Source of the DNA: Brucella tritici
Lineage (GTDB): Bacteria; Pseudomonadota; Alphaproteobacteria; Rhizobiales; Rhizobiaceae
Assembly: GCF_902825325.1 (NCBI RefSeq)
Contig: NZ_CADEAR010000004.1
Span: forward strand, 248,001 to 312,000
DNA length: 64,000 nt
Direction of reading: 5' to 3'
The notes below the pieces were generated by a model. That model saw only the letters and a program-made list of their open reading frames with translations. It had not been told where the DNA came from and searched no databases. This document shows, in pieces, positions 30,447 to 40,380 of the stretch (within the stretch, counting starts at the first letter, position 1; each line of letters starts with the position of its first letter). The position numbers and the translations under genes were made by a program.

Positions 30447-31538
30447 TTAGTTGGTTACGGCCTTCAACTTCTTAATTTCTGTGCGGATTTCATCGAAGGG
30501 ACCAACCTTGTGCGTTTGTGCGGACAGGTTGTCGGCATAAGGGCCGTAGCCAGCATCTGCAGGCTTTTCCAATCGGTTTGGGAAATCCTTGTCCAAATCT
30601 GCTTTAGCTGGACGTGGCTTCGACTGGAAGAAGGCGGCAATGTCCCATGCATTTTCCGGTTCCAATTGCGGCTCGTCAAGTGATACGCCGTTCGGCATGT
30701 TGGCGTGAATGAAATTTGCCGCTGAGATCAGCCGGTTCATGCCTGCGCCGTCATTGAAACTATCCGGCCCCCAGAGCGGCGGAAACTCATAGCCTTTCGC
30801 ATCGCCCACGACGCCGACCCGTTTGCCCTGACCATCCGCTCCATGACAGGCGGCGCAAACTTCGGCATAGAGTTTCTCGCCGTGCACCGGATCGGCCGGG
30901 CGTTTCAGTTCCGGCATCTTTCCAGAGCCGCGACCTTTGGTGTTTTCGCCAACAGTAGTCCCTGCAGAGACGTATTTGATATAGGCGACCATGGCTTTCA
31001 TCTGCGGGGAATCGATGGCCAGCGCTGTGCCATTTAGGCTTCGGGTCATGCAACCATTGACGCGATCTTCAATCGTGCCGACCTGACCTTCTCGCGAGCG
31101 GTACTGAGGAAAGTCGCCGTAGACACCAACGAGAGGTAGTCCATATTTCTTGGTTCCGGCTTCCAGATGGCAGCTTTGGCAGGAAAGATTGTTACCTGCA
31201 AAACGTTTCGTTTCATCAGCCACTTCTGGACCCATATGCGCATAAGTCTCGGTAATCAGATCGTGGCCATAGCGCACAATTCGTCCCCACGCATCGTCAG
31301 GCAATGTGTCGGGATCTGGTATCTCCCAGGCAGCGTCTTCGGCCGCCGCTGTTTTTGCAGAAACGTTTCCCGTATTCGCAGACGTCGCCGCATTCTGCGG
31401 TACGGTTGCATTATTCTTAGCGATGGCGTGGTTTGTACGCGGCGTAATTGAAGAGCGCGAACTGTCGCTCGTCACCGCGAAATAAGTCAAGCTCAGGCAA
31501 AAGACCACACCATAGGCCGCCAAATCGGACCACCTCAT
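30447..31538 (-). CDS. Dihaem cytochrome c, thiosulfate dehydrogenase (TsdA)-like
   Basis: The 363-residue product has an N-terminal signal anchor (VVFCLSLTYFAVTS), an alanine/threonine-rich linker and two c-type haem sites, CQSCH and CAACH. After the first haem site, DRVNGCMTRSLNG resembles the TsdA region that supplies a cysteine ligand to haem 1. It should work in the periplasm. TsdA enzymes interconvert thiosulfate and tetrathionate, but other dihaem electron carriers share this layout, so the substrate is inferred. ATG at 31538 has GGAGGGG upstream. It lies downstream of oxyR on the same strand. Confidence 0.78.
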   Translation of the reverse strand: MRWSDLAAYGVVFCLSLTYFAVTSDSSRSSITPRTNHAIAKNNATVPQNAATSANTGNVSAKTAAAEDAAWEIPDPDTLPDDAWGRIVRYGHDLITETYAHMGPEVADETKRFAGNNLSCQSCHLEAGTKKYGLPLVGVYGDFPQYRSREGQVGTIEDRVNGCMTRSLNGTALAIDSPQMKAMVAYIKYVSAGTTVGENTKGRGSGKMPELKRPADPVHGEKLYAEVCAACHGADGQGKRVGVVGDAKGYEFPPLWGPDSFNDGAGMNRLISAANFIHANMPNGVSLDEPQLEPENAWDIAAFFQSKPRPAKADLDKDFPNRLEKPADAGYGPYADNLSAQTHKVGPFDEIRTEIKKLKAVTN

Positions 31539-31626
31539 TATCCCCTCCAGGCAATAGGTTTCAGAATCAAAACGTTGAGTGGCTATGTTTCCAAACTTAA
31601 TGCAGCCTTAAGAGTGTGAGGGACGG

Positions 31627-32553
31627 TCACTTCAGGACAGAGAGATCATCGTGGCCTACTTTCAGTCCGCTTACGCTTTCAGTGATACAGTCCGCGAGGG
31701 CTAGAAAATCCTGCCGACGCATGCTCTGTCTTCGCCAGAACAAAGCAATTTCCCGCTTCGGTTGTTCGCCTTTAAAAGGCACGATGCGCATATGATTACT
31801 GCGCGCTTCAGCACGCACCGCGATTTCTGGAATGAGTGTAAAGCCCATGCCATGGCTCACCATTTGTAAAAGGGTAGTCATGCTGGTGGCGCCATATTTT
31901 ACGAGCTGGCGTTGCGATGGTAGCGAGCAAACGGCCAATGCCTGATCTCGCATGCAATGCCCTTCTTCCAGCAAAAGTAATCGGTCGATAGCAACGTTGT
32001 CCTGCGTCATCGGTGAAGCCAAAACCGTTTGATCATTGGTGGAGGTCGCTATCAGAAAGCGATCATCGAACAGTTTTCTTTGGGCGAGCCGCTCGTCGTC
32101 AATGGGAAGGGCAGCGACAAGCGCATCGATTTCACCCGCAAGCAGCTCATCAAGAAGTTTGGCGGTTACGCTTTCCCGCAATTGGAGGCGGAATGACGGA
32201 TGCCGTTCGCGCAGAAGTGGGATGAGCACCGGAACCAAATAGGGTGCAACGGTTGGAATGATACCCAGTCGTAGCCGTGTTTGCAGCAACCCCCGGCTTT
32301 GCGCGGCAATTTCCTCAAGTGCATGGAGTTCACGCAACACTGTCTTGATACCTGGATAAAGTTGCCTGCCAAGCTCCGTCATTATTACCTGTCGCTGAGA
32401 GCGCTCGAAAAGCGGTGCACCCGCAACGGCCTCCATTTCCGCGATCTGAGCTGAAAGCGCGGGCTGGGACACATGAGCCAATTGTGCGGCTTTGCGGAAA
32501 TGCAGCGTGGTGGCAAGCGCTTCGAAATAGCGCATCTGACGTACTGTAAACAT
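31627..32553 (-). CDS. oxyR: Hydrogen-peroxide-sensing LysR regulator OxyR
   Basis: The 308-residue LysR-type regulator has an N-terminal winged helix-turn-helix ([20 protein letters not shown]) and a co-inducer domain. Cysteines at residues 200 (EEGHCMRDQ) and 209 (LAVC) have the nine-residue spacing of the E. coli OxyR disulfide switch (199/208). It is divergent from the catalase gene, the classic arrangement for peroxide-induced control. Confidence 0.93.
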   Translation of the reverse strand: MFTVRQMRYFEALATTLHFRKAAQLAHVSQPALSAQIAEMEAVAGAPLFERSQRQVIMTELGRQLYPGIKTVLRELHALEEIAAQSRGLLQTRLRLGIIPTVAPYLVPVLIPLLRERHPSFRLQLRESVTAKLLDELLAGEIDALVAALPIDDERLAQRKLFDDRFLIATSTNDQTVLASPMTQDNVAIDRLLLLEEGHCMRDQALAVCSLPSQRQLVKYGATSMTTLLQMVSHGMGFTLIPEIAVRAEARSNHMRIVPFKGEQPKREIALFWRRQSMRRQDFLALADCITESVSGLKVGHDDLSVLK

Positions 32554-32608
32554 GATAAGAAAAAGTTATCAAAAATAATCGGAAAAGCAATTGGAGATTA
32601 TGATTGGA

Positions 32609-32623
32609 ATAGGTCTAATCTGA
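32609..32623 (+). promoter_or_regulatory. Candidate OxyR-binding half-site in the oxyR-katA intergenic region
   Basis: ATAGGTCTAATCTGA fits the OxyR pattern ATAGntnnnanCTAT except at the last bases. It lies 56 bases from the oxyR start and 98 bases from the katA start. A second half-site at the expected spacing is weak. Confidence 0.35.
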
Positions 32624-32721
32624 GCCCGTTACCTAGCCACGGCATGACGCGGACGAACCGTGTCGTGCTTCTAGCAAGGCTAGTCGTATTCCAATATTGG
32701 CTTTTTCAGGAGGGAATTCCC

Positions 32722-34221
32722 ATGGCAGATCGCCCGACAATGACGACGAGTGCAGGCGCTCCGATACCGGACAACCAGAATTCCCTGAGTGCGGGCGAGC
32801 GCGGCCCTCTCTTGATGCAGGATTATCAGCTCATTGAAAAACTGAGCCATCAGAACCGCGAACGCATTCCAGAGCGTGCTGTCCACGCCAAGGGCTGGGG
32901 TGCCCATGGTACACTGACCATTACCGGCGATATTTCGAAATACACCAAAGCCAAGGCTCTGCAGCCAGGCGCTAAGACGCCGATGCTGGCGCGCTTCTCG
33001 ACCGTTGCCGGCGAGCAGGGTGCCGCTGATGCCGAGCGCGATGTACGCGGCTTTGCTCTCAAGTTTTATACAGAGGAAGGCAACTGGGATCTGGTCGGCA
33101 ATAACACACCCGTGTTTTTCGTGCGCGACCCGGTCAAATTCCCGGATTTCATTCACACCCAGAAGCGTCATCCCAAGACAAACCTGCGTTCGGCGACTGC
33201 GATGTGGGACTTCTGGTCGCTCTCGCCGGAAAGCCTGCATCAGGTGACAATCCTGATGTCGGATCGCGGTTTGCCGACCGATGTGCGTCACATCAACGGA
33301 TATGGTTCTCATACTTATTCGTTCTGGAACGATGCTGGCGAGCGCTATTGGATCAAGTTCCATTTCAAGACCATGCAAGGTCACAAGCACTGGACCAATG
33401 CAGAAGCCGAGAATGTGATTGGCCGTACGCGTGAATCCACGCAGGAAGACCTGTTCACCTCCATAGACAAGGGAGATTTCCCGAAGTGGAAGGTTCAGGT
33501 GCAGATCATGCCGGAACTTGATGCCGACAAGACGCCATACAATCCGTTCGATCTCACAAAGGTCTGGCCGCATGCAGACTATCCGCCGATCGATATCGGT
33601 ATCATGGAGCTGAACCGTAATCCGGAGAACTACTTCACCGAGATTGAAAATGCGGCTTTCTCGCCGTCGAATATCGTGCCGGGTATCAGCTATTCACCCG
33701 ACAAGATGTTGCAGGCGCGTATCTTCTCCTATGCGGATGCGCATCGTCATCGCCTTGGTACACATTACGAAAGCATTCCGGTCAACCAGCCGAAGTGCCC
33801 GGTTCATCATTATCACCGCGATGGTCAGATGAATGTCTATGGCGGGATCAAGACCGGCAATCCAGATGCTTATTACGAGCCGAACTCGTTCAATGGTCCG
33901 GTTGAACAGCCGTCAGCCAAGGAGCCGCCGCTGCGTATCTCAGGCGATGCTGCTCGTTATGACCATCGTGTTGGTAATGACGATTATTCGCAGCCGCGGG
34001 CCCTGTTTAATCTGTTCGATGACGGACAAAAACAACGCCTGTTCTCCAATATCGCTGCGGCAATGGGTGGGGTTCCGGGCTTCATCGTCGAGCGTCAGCT
34101 CGGTCACTTCAAGCTGATCCATCCCGACTATGAGGCTGGCGTGCGTAAAGCCTTGAAGGATGCCCATGGCTATGAAGCCAACACGATTGCCACTAATGAA
34201 GAGGCAACGGCGGCTGAATAA
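32722..34221 (+). CDS. katA: Monofunctional haem catalase
   Basis: The 499-residue small-subunit catalase degrades hydrogen peroxide. It shows the start [18 protein letters not shown], the catalytic [12 protein letters not shown] region with the essential histidine, [15 protein letters not shown] with the active asparagine, and the haem-ligand tyrosine region [17 protein letters not shown] at 32722 has a strong AGGAGGG site. It is divergent from oxyR and closed by a terminator. Confidence 0.96.
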   Translation: MADRPTMTTSAGAPIPDNQNSLSAGERGPLLMQDYQLIEKLSHQNRERIPERAVHAKGWGAHGTLTITGDISKYTKAKALQPGAKTPMLARFSTVAGEQGAADAERDVRGFALKFYTEEGNWDLVGNNTPVFFVRDPVKFPDFIHTQKRHPKTNLRSATAMWDFWSLSPESLHQVTILMSDRGLPTDVRHINGYGSHTYSFWNDAGERYWIKFHFKTMQGHKHWTNAEAENVIGRTRESTQEDLFTSIDKGDFPKWKVQVQIMPELDADKTPYNPFDLTKVWPHADYPPIDIGIMELNRNPENYFTEIENAAFSPSNIVPGISYSPDKMLQARIFSYADAHRHRLGTHYESIPVNQPKCPVHHYHRDGQMNVYGGIKTGNPDAYYEPNSFNGPVEQPSAKEPPLRISGDAARYDHRVGNDDYSQPRALFNLFDDGQKQRLFSNIAAAMGGVPGFIVERQLGHFKLIHPDYEAGVRKALKDAHGYEANTIATNEEATAAE

Positions 34222-34244
34222 ACCGCTGTCATAAGATAGAAAGA

Positions 34245-34273
34245 AAGCCGGAGCTCGTCGCTCCGGCTTTTTT
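34245..34273 (+). terminator. katA terminator
   Basis: A perfect 10-bp stem, AAGCCGGAGC / GCTCCGGCTT, with loop TCGTC is followed by TTTTG, 23 bases after the katA stop. Confidence 0.9.
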
Positions 34274-34345
34274 GTTTTGATTTGCCGATTGCCTTTTCCC
34301 TCCAAGGAAGGCTATGCCCAAGCAGGCATTCGAGAAGGAGACACA

Positions 34346-35635
34346 ATGCGGCTTGGCGGACGTCTGCAGGCGGCTATCGAGGTATTGGATCAGATTGAAG
34401 TGGGCACGCGTCCGGCTTCAGACGTGCTGAAGGATTGGGGCGCTTCCCATCGTTTCGCAGGCGCGGGTGACCGCGCTGTGATTGGCAATATCGTCTATGA
34501 TGCACTGCGCCGCAAACTGTCCATCGCGTGGCGAATGGACGCCGACGATGCACGCGCTCTGGCTTTTGGCGCGCTATTGGCCGATGGCGGCATGGATATT
34601 GTTGCTGTTGATGCCGCTCTCGATGGAGATAAGTTTGCGCCGCACGTGCTGGAGCAGCTGCGTCGTATTGCTTGGGAAAGCAGGGATGTCACCGAAGCGC
34701 CAGCCCATGTTCAGGCGGATGTGCCCGAATGGTGCGCATCTTCGCTGGAGGAACTTTTCGGGGCGCGCTGGGTGGATGAGGGTAGGGCACTGGCAACACG
34801 GCCACCCGTCGATCTGCGCGTAAACAGTTTGAAGGCCAAGCCTGAACAAACGCTTGCGGCCTTGGAAAAAGCTGGCGCTGCACCGGCGCCATTCCTTGCG
34901 CAAGCCTTGCGCATACCGCCGATTGAAGCACTTGGCCGCCACCCGAATGTGCAGGGCGAGCAGGCCTTTCTCGACGGCTGGTTTGAGGTTCAGGATTTGG
35001 GATCACAGCTTGCCGCGCTCTTTGCTGGTGCCACACCAGGCCAGCAGGTACTGGACTATTGTGCTGGCGCTGGTGGCAAGACATTGGCTCTGGCTGCTGC
35101 GATGCAAAATAGTGGTCAAGTCCACGCCTATGATGCGGAACGCTCCCGGTTATCGCCGATGCATGAGCGACTGCAGCGTGCAGGGGTGCGCAATACGCAG
35201 GTCCATGGAAATCTCGATGCACTCGACCCGCTCACAGGGCAGATGGACCTCGTTCTGACTGATGCGCCTTGCACGGGTTCCGGCACATGGCGCCGCCGCC
35301 CGGATGCGAAATGGCGGCTGAACGACCAGCAGCTTGAGCGGCGCGTTCAGGACCAGAAGGAAGTGCTGGAATCTGCCAAGCATTATGTGAAACCGGGTGG
35401 GCGACTTGCCTATGTTACCTGTTCTCTATTTGCGGAAGAAAACACGCAACAGGTTGCGAGGTTTCTCACAGATAACGCTGATTTTTCGGAGGTCGCGCCA
35501 CAGGCGATCTGGAACACAATTGTTGCCGATGCCGGTGAAGTGGAGCCGGTATTTCCGTCGCATGGTGCGGTATTTTCGCCATTGTCCACTGGCACTGACG
35601 GTTTTTATGTGAGCATTCTGCAAAGATCAAAATAA
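34346..35635 (+). CDS. RsmB-like RNA (cytosine-5) methyltransferase
   Basis: The 429-residue Nol1/Nop2/Sun-type methyltransferase has an N-terminal NusB-like helical region (GDRAVIGNIVYDALRR) and a SAM site YCAGAGGKTLALAA. Both family cysteines are present: DAPCTGSGTW with C309 and TCSLF with C359. It probably methylates 16S rRNA, but the exact position is not assured since alphaproteobacteria carry several paralogues. ATG at 34346 has GAAGGAG five bases upstream. It opens a three-gene string with the thioesterase and nucleosidase. Confidence 0.9.
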   Translation: MRLGGRLQAAIEVLDQIEVGTRPASDVLKDWGASHRFAGAGDRAVIGNIVYDALRRKLSIAWRMDADDARALAFGALLADGGMDIVAVDAALDGDKFAPHVLEQLRRIAWESRDVTEAPAHVQADVPEWCASSLEELFGARWVDEGRALATRPPVDLRVNSLKAKPEQTLAALEKAGAAPAPFLAQALRIPPIEALGRHPNVQGEQAFLDGWFEVQDLGSQLAALFAGATPGQQVLDYCAGAGGKTLALAAAMQNSGQVHAYDAERSRLSPMHERLQRAGVRNTQVHGNLDALDPLTGQMDLVLTDAPCTGSGTWRRRPDAKWRLNDQQLERRVQDQKEVLESAKHYVKPGGRLAYVTCSLFAEENTQQVARFLTDNADFSEVAPQAIWNTIVADAGEVEPVFPSHGAVFSPLSTGTDGFYVSILQRSK

Positions 35636-35648
35636 AGCGGGGGAGACG

Positions 35649-36104
35649 ATGTCAGCGCATCGTGTAGCAGAACCGGATTTTAAAGAGCGCGTCGAGGAAA
35701 GCTTTGGTCGGCAGGCGGCCATGAAGCTGATCGGCGCTGAACTGACACGGTGTGAGCCCGGTATCGTTGAAGTCGAAATGCCGTTTCGTGAGGAGCTGAC
35801 ACAACAGCACGGCATTTTGCATGCAGGCATGATTTCTGCCGCACTCGATTCTGCCTGCGGCTATGCTGCGCTGACGCTGATGCCTTCCGATGCGGCAGTA
35901 CTGACTATCGAATTCAAAGTGAATCTGCTTGCTCCAGGCAAAGGGGAGCGGTTCCTCTTTCGCGGTGAGGTCACCAAACCCGGTCGTACCATCATGGTTA
36001 GTGATGGACAGGCATTTGCGGTTACCGACACAGAAGTGCGCCTGATCGCAACAATGACCGGAACAATGATGGTCGTGCAGGACAGAAAAGGCCTGCAGGG
36101 ATGA
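35649..36104 (+). CDS. PaaI family hot-dog thioesterase
   Basis: The 151-residue single hot-dog domain has the PaaI motif QQHGILHAGMISAALDSACG, in which the HG(x)4 loop and the helix aspartate form the acyl-CoA thioesterase active site. The natural acyl-CoA is unknown. It lies 13 bases after the methyltransferase gene and overlaps the nucleosidase gene by four bases. Confidence 0.87.
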   Translation: MSAHRVAEPDFKERVEESFGRQAAMKLIGAELTRCEPGIVEVEMPFREELTQQHGILHAGMISAALDSACGYAALTLMPSDAAVLTIEFKVNLLAPGKGERFLFRGEVTKPGRTIMVSDGQAFAVTDTEVRLIATMTGTMMVVQDRKGLQG

Positions 36105-36751
36105 TGAAAATTGTCGCCGGAAAGCGTCTGCTCTACGTTGTGGCTGTTGATGCCGAATATGGGCGTCATCTGGCGAAGCTCTTCACGCCGGTCATGATCG
36201 GGGTAGGGCCGGTCGAGGCGGCTGCCAATCTCGCCTATGCTCTTGCAGCTCTGATGCAGGCGGGAGAAAAGCCTGATCTTGTGGTTTCACTCGGCTCTGC
36301 AGGCTCAGCCAGACTACCGCAAGCGGAAGTGTTCCAGGTATCTTCCGTTTCCTATCGCGATATGGATGCTTCGCCGCTTGGGTTTGAAAAAGGCGCGACG
36401 CCTTTTCTCGATCTTCCCAAAGTGATCGAACTCCCGGTTTCCGTACCGGAAATCTCTGCCGCATCGCTTTCAACAGGTGCGAATATCGTTTCCGGCAAAG
36501 CCTATGCGGCGATTGATGCGGATATGGTCGATATGGAAACCTATGCCTGTCTACGCGCATGCCAGCTTGCAGGAATTTCGCTTATTGGGCTTCGCGGTAT
36601 CTCCGATGGTGCAAGCGAGTTGCAGCATGTCGGGGACTGGACACAGTATCTGCACATTATCGATGAAAAACTGGCCCAAGCGGTCGAGCGACTGGAGGCT
36701 GCAATCGCGGATGGTCTCTTGTCGGCTCCTGACAATGGTATGTCAGTATAG
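36101..36751 (+). CDS. 5'-methylthioadenosine/S-adenosylhomocysteine nucleosidase-like protein
   Basis: This 216-residue nucleoside phosphorylase-fold protein has VGVGPVEAAANLAYAL, SLGSAGSA and VDMETYA, the last containing the substrate-binding glutamate pair of MTA/SAH nucleosidases. RGISDGA supplies the catalytic aspartate. It would split MTA/SAH to adenine plus the thiosugar. It is a little shorter than E. coli MtnN, so the specificity is probable rather than proven. Confidence 0.83.
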   Translation: MMKIVAGKRLLYVVAVDAEYGRHLAKLFTPVMIGVGPVEAAANLAYALAALMQAGEKPDLVVSLGSAGSARLPQAEVFQVSSVSYRDMDASPLGFEKGATPFLDLPKVIELPVSVPEISAASLSTGANIVSGKAYAAIDADMVDMETYACLRACQLAGISLIGLRGISDGASELQHVGDWTQYLHIIDEKLAQAVERLEAAIADGLLSAPDNGMSV

Positions 36752-36840
36752 GTCGATTTTTGGCAACGCACTTGTTGAGCATGGCGTCTATAACCCATAT
36801 AGGCATTGCATCCCGGTCACTTTTTAAATAGATGCTGCAC

Positions 36841-38403
36841 ATGAGCACCACGGCACATCCCGACACAATCCTAATTATCGACTTTGGCAGCCAGGTTACG
36901 CAGCTGATTGCGCGTCGCGTGCGCGAAGCCAACGTCTATTGTGAAATCGTCCCTTTCCAGTCTGCGGAAGAGACTTTCAAGCGGCTGAAGCCGAAAGGCG
37001 TTATCCTTTCAGGCAGCCCCCATTCGACGACTGATATTGGGTCGCCGCGTGCGCCCCAGGCCGTTTTCGAAGAAGGCATTCCGGTCCTCGGCATCTGCTA
37101 TGGCGAACAGACGATGTGCGCCCAGCTGGGTGGCAAGGTGGAAAGTGGCCATGATCGCGAATTCGGTCGTGCTTTCCTGGATGTGCAGGAAGATAGCCCT
37201 CTCTTCGAAGGCATATGGGCCAAGGGCACTCGCCATCAGGTCTGGATGAGCCATGGCGACCGCGTTACATCGCTGCCCGATGGTTTTACCATTATCGGTA
37301 CTTCGCCAAACGCGCCTTTTGCAGTCATCGCTGACGAGAAGCGCAAATATTACGGCGTACAGTTCCACCCGGAAGTCGTGCATACGCCGGATGGCGCCAA
37401 GCTATTGCAGAATTTCGTTCATCGTATCGTCGGCGTAAAGCCGGGTTGGACGATGGGTGCCTATCGCGAGCAGGCTGTCGAGGCAATTCGTAAGCAGGTC
37501 GGCAGTGGGAAGGTTATCTGCGCGCTTTCCGGCGGCGTGGATTCGTCCGTTGCGGCGCTTCTGGCGCATGAAGCTATTGGCGATCAGCTGACCTGCATTC
37601 TCGTTGACCATGGGCTGATGCGCAAGAACGAAGCGCAGCAGGTCGTTGAAATGTTCCGCGAACACTATAACCTGCCACTCATTCTCGTCGATGCTGCTGA
37701 TCGTTTCATCGGTGAGCTGGAAGGCGAAACCGATCCTGAAAAGAAGCGTAAGACGATTGGCCGCCTCTTTATCGAAGTGTTCGAGGAAGAGGCCAAGAAG
37801 CTCGGCGGTGCGGATTTCCTCGTGCAGGGCACACTCTATCCGGACGTGATCGAAAGTGTCTCGTTTACCGGTGGTCCTTCGGTTACGATCAAGTCGCACC
37901 ACAATGTTGGTGGTTTGCCGGAGCGCATGAAGATGCAGCTCGTCGAACCATTGCGCGAACTGTTCAAGGACGAAGTACGCCTGCTCGGCAAGGAACTTGG
38001 CCTGCCGGACAGCTTCATCGGTCGTCATCCATTCCCCGGACCGGGTCTTGCTATCCGCTGCCCGGGCGGCATTACGCGAGAGAAACTCGAGATTCTGCGC
38101 GAAGCCGACGCGATTTATCTGGATGAAATCCGTAAGGCTGGCCTCTACGATGCCATCTGGCAGGCTTTCGCTGTTCTGTTGCCGGTTCAGACCGTAGGCG
38201 TGATGGGCGACGGTCGTACCTACGAATTCGTCTGTGCGCTGCGCGCCGTGACTTCGGTGGACGGCATGACGGCCGATTTCTACCACTACGACATGAACTT
38301 CCTTGGCAATGCGGCAACCCGCATCATCAATGAGGTCCGTGGCATCAATCGCGTTGTCTATGATGTGACTTCAAAGCCGCCTGGCACGATCGAGTGGGAA
38401 TAA
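36841..38403 (+). CDS. guaA: GMP synthase (glutamine-hydrolysing)
   Basis: The 520-residue enzyme converts XMP to GMP. The class I glutamine amidotransferase domain has GICYGEQ with the nucleophile C86 and an FHPEVVHT His/Glu pair. The ATP pyrophosphatase domain has the PP-loop SGGVDSS at 230-236, and the C-terminal dimerisation domain ends [14 protein letters not shown] at 36841 gives the standard N-terminus ([16 protein letters not shown]); ATG 36832 is nine bases up. Neither has a clear Shine-Dalgarno sequence. Confidence 0.97.
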   Translation: MSTTAHPDTILIIDFGSQVTQLIARRVREANVYCEIVPFQSAEETFKRLKPKGVILSGSPHSTTDIGSPRAPQAVFEEGIPVLGICYGEQTMCAQLGGKVESGHDREFGRAFLDVQEDSPLFEGIWAKGTRHQVWMSHGDRVTSLPDGFTIIGTSPNAPFAVIADEKRKYYGVQFHPEVVHTPDGAKLLQNFVHRIVGVKPGWTMGAYREQAVEAIRKQVGSGKVICALSGGVDSSVAALLAHEAIGDQLTCILVDHGLMRKNEAQQVVEMFREHYNLPLILVDAADRFIGELEGETDPEKKRKTIGRLFIEVFEEEAKKLGGADFLVQGTLYPDVIESVSFTGGPSVTIKSHHNVGGLPERMKMQLVEPLRELFKDEVRLLGKELGLPDSFIGRHPFPGPGLAIRCPGGITREKLEILREADAIYLDEIRKAGLYDAIWQAFAVLLPVQTVGVMGDGRTYEFVCALRAVTSVDGMTADFYHYDMNFLGNAATRIINEVRGINRVVYDVTSKPPGTIEWE

Positions 38404-38460
38404 TTTGACGTCTGCCTACCACTCAAATCTGATCTAAACCGCTCAAAACTCTTTCGATCT

Positions 38461-38497
38461 ATGCCCGTCAGTTCTTGCTGGCGGGCATATCGTTTTT
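38461..38497 (+). terminator. guaA terminator
   Basis: ATGCCCGTCAG pairs with CTGGCGGGCAT (one G-U) around a six-base loop, with a TTTTT run shortly after. It separates guaA from the convergent sugar operon. Confidence 0.75.
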
Positions 38498-38550
38498 ATA
38501 GCTGGCGCTGGTCCCTCCTGATCAAAACGAAACGTCGACCTGATTAAAAA

Positions 38551-40380
38551 CTAGCAGCGTTTCAAGCTTTTGACCGCATAGGGATTGAGAACAATCTCGG
38601 TAAATTGAGCGATGCTCACAGTTTGAGGTTGTGAAGTGATGTTCACCAGCCAGAATTCTCGCTCTGTTGCAAAGGCCAGAACGTGGTCAGGCCGCGACGA
38701 AACAAGCTGCTGCCATTTCTTACCTGCCAGCCCGGCCAATGTTTTTATCGTATTAAAGAGCGGACGTTTTCCGCCTGCTGGCGTTGGCTCGCCTTCGCCA
38801 GCAATAAGCCCGAATGGGCCAGTCATGGCCGAAAGCGTTAGACGATCAAGGCCTGCATTCAGCACCGATATGGCATAGGCCATGGCGAAGCTTTCCGCGA
38901 ATTTTCCATTATGGCGTGGATCGAGATTGGCCATGGCAATGCGTTTGCCATTCGGGTTTTCCATCGTCCTGCTTCCATAGGGATTCTGACGCATGGGGAT
39001 CGTCGACGGCCCAATGCGATAGGGCTTGTCGCCATAGATCGCTCGCACCGAGCGGGTGATGAAAGGCAGAGCCTCTAGTGTCTGCATGACGCTCAGGTCG
39101 TCAGCGGCATGGACAATCGGATTGGTGCAATGGGTGACGAAATCAACAAGCTCGCAGGGAACGCGCTTGCGATTAAGCTCTGTGAAATAGCTCAGCATTC
39201 CACCGCCAAGCCGTACATCCGGGAAGGCTTCTCTTGCTGCCGCATAAACATCTTCGAGCGGCGGGCAGGGAGGCCATTTGCTTCCGGGAGGCGTCGATTG
39301 CCGGTCTATGGCCGGTGAAAGAATGATCGCATCCGGGGTAAAGCCAGCTGCTGTCATGTCAGAAGCGATTGCTGTCGTCTCTTCGATGAGCGATTTCTCG
39401 CAAGGCAATGCAATTTCGAGCGAAACGTGCCCGCTATGCTTCGCAGCCAAGGTCGCGAAATCAGCAAAAGCTGATTCGTTATGACTTGCCAGAGGATCGT
39501 AATGAAATAACAGATCCTGCGGGGCTATTTCCTCAAGCAGCTCTATTGCAGCTAAACTGGCCTTGGCTTCTTCTGGTGTGATGATGATGCCGATATTTGG
39601 CATTTTTCCACTTGCGTCACCGAGTGTGATGCACACCGGCTCCGCATACCGGGTGCTATTTGGTGTCGCCGCGCGCGTGTCGGAAATGTTGAGCACGATG
39701 CGCTGATGCTGGGGTTTGGCGGCTTCGATCTGGTAAGGCCATGGCAAAGCCAGGGGACGCACATAGGTCTTGTAAGATGCATCGGACCAGTTGCGCTGGT
39801 CTTCCATCTCAAACGTATCGCCTTCCATACGGCATTCCGCCGTAACGCCAGGCATGGCCTCATGGGTGATTGCACGCATGTCCTTGAAAGGCTGCCATGG
39901 CTCGATCAGATCGGGCAGGCGGGTCTTGTTGAGTGTACCGTCGACATGCTCGACTGTTACAGGCGAACCTGCCACGCCGACAATTGGATGGAGAATGCAG
40001 AAGCCGCAACGGTTAGTTTCAAAGCCGGTCACGGTAGTGGCCACGGCGTCGAAAGTAAGTGTTCCGCCACTCTCTGCCTGAATGCGGACATCAATGGTGA
40101 GTTGGGTCGCATCCGGGCCTTCGCAACGTGCCTGATAGGTGACAATGAAACCGCTGTCGTTTTGCTCAACATTCAGATCATGGATTTCCGGGTTGTAGGT
40201 TCCCCAGTCTCGATCCCGCACGAGATAGGAGACCGCGCGCAGAACTTCGACGCCGTCATAAGTGATGGTGCGAAGATTGCCGTCGCTTAAATCCAGGCCA
40301 AGCAAGCCCGCTTTTAGGTGCGTTGGCTGAGCTTCGGCTTCTCGCGTTCCATAGAGCAGGAAAGGATCGACGTTGCTCAT
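38551..40380 (-). CDS. apnL: D-apionate lactonase
   Basis: This 609-residue soluble protein without signal peptide resembles the ApnL family, which hydrolyses D-apionolactone to D-apionate. Visible marks are the N-terminal beta-rich part (GLLGLDLSDGNLRTITYDG, RDRDWGTY) and a C-terminal barrel-like part with FVTHCTNPIVHAADD, YRIGPSTIPMRQNPYG and DPRHNGKFAESFAM. The ATG overlaps the apsD stop by four bases, so the two steps dehydrogenase then lactonase are translated together. It is the last gene of the minus-strand apiose operon. Identification rests on family recollection plus the complete pathway context. Confidence 0.82.
   Translation of the reverse strand: MSNVDPFLLYGTREAEAQPTHLKAGLLGLDLSDGNLRTITYDGVEVLRAVSYLVRDRDWGTYNPEIHDLNVEQNDSGFIVTYQARCEGPDATQLTIDVRIQAESGGTLTFDAVATTVTGFETNRCGFCILHPIVGVAGSPVTVEHVDGTLNKTRLPDLIEPWQPFKDMRAITHEAMPGVTAECRMEGDTFEMEDQRNWSDASYKTYVRPLALPWPYQIEAAKPQHQRIVLNISDTRAATPNSTRYAEPVCITLGDASGKMPNIGIIITPEEAKASLAAIELLEEIAPQDLLFHYDPLASHNESAFADFATLAAKHSGHVSLEIALPCEKSLIEETTAIASDMTAAGFTPDAIILSPAIDRQSTPPGSKWPPCPPLEDVYAAAREAFPDVRLGGGMLSYFTELNRKRVPCELVDFVTHCTNPIVHAADDLSVMQTLEALPFITRSVRAIYGDKPYRIGPSTIPMRQNPYGSRTMENPNGKRIAMANLDPRHNGKFAESFAMAYAISVLNAGLDRLTLSAMTGPFGLIAGEGEPTPAGGKRPLFNTIKTLAGLAGKKWQQLVSSRPDHVLAFATEREFWLVNITSQPQTVSIAQFTEIVLNPYAVKSLKRC

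Noticed and set aside
38350-38550. attL-like direct repeat of the guaA 3' end
   Set aside because: I looked for a second copy of the guaA terminal sequence elsewhere in the window by eye and saw none; no integrase gene is present.
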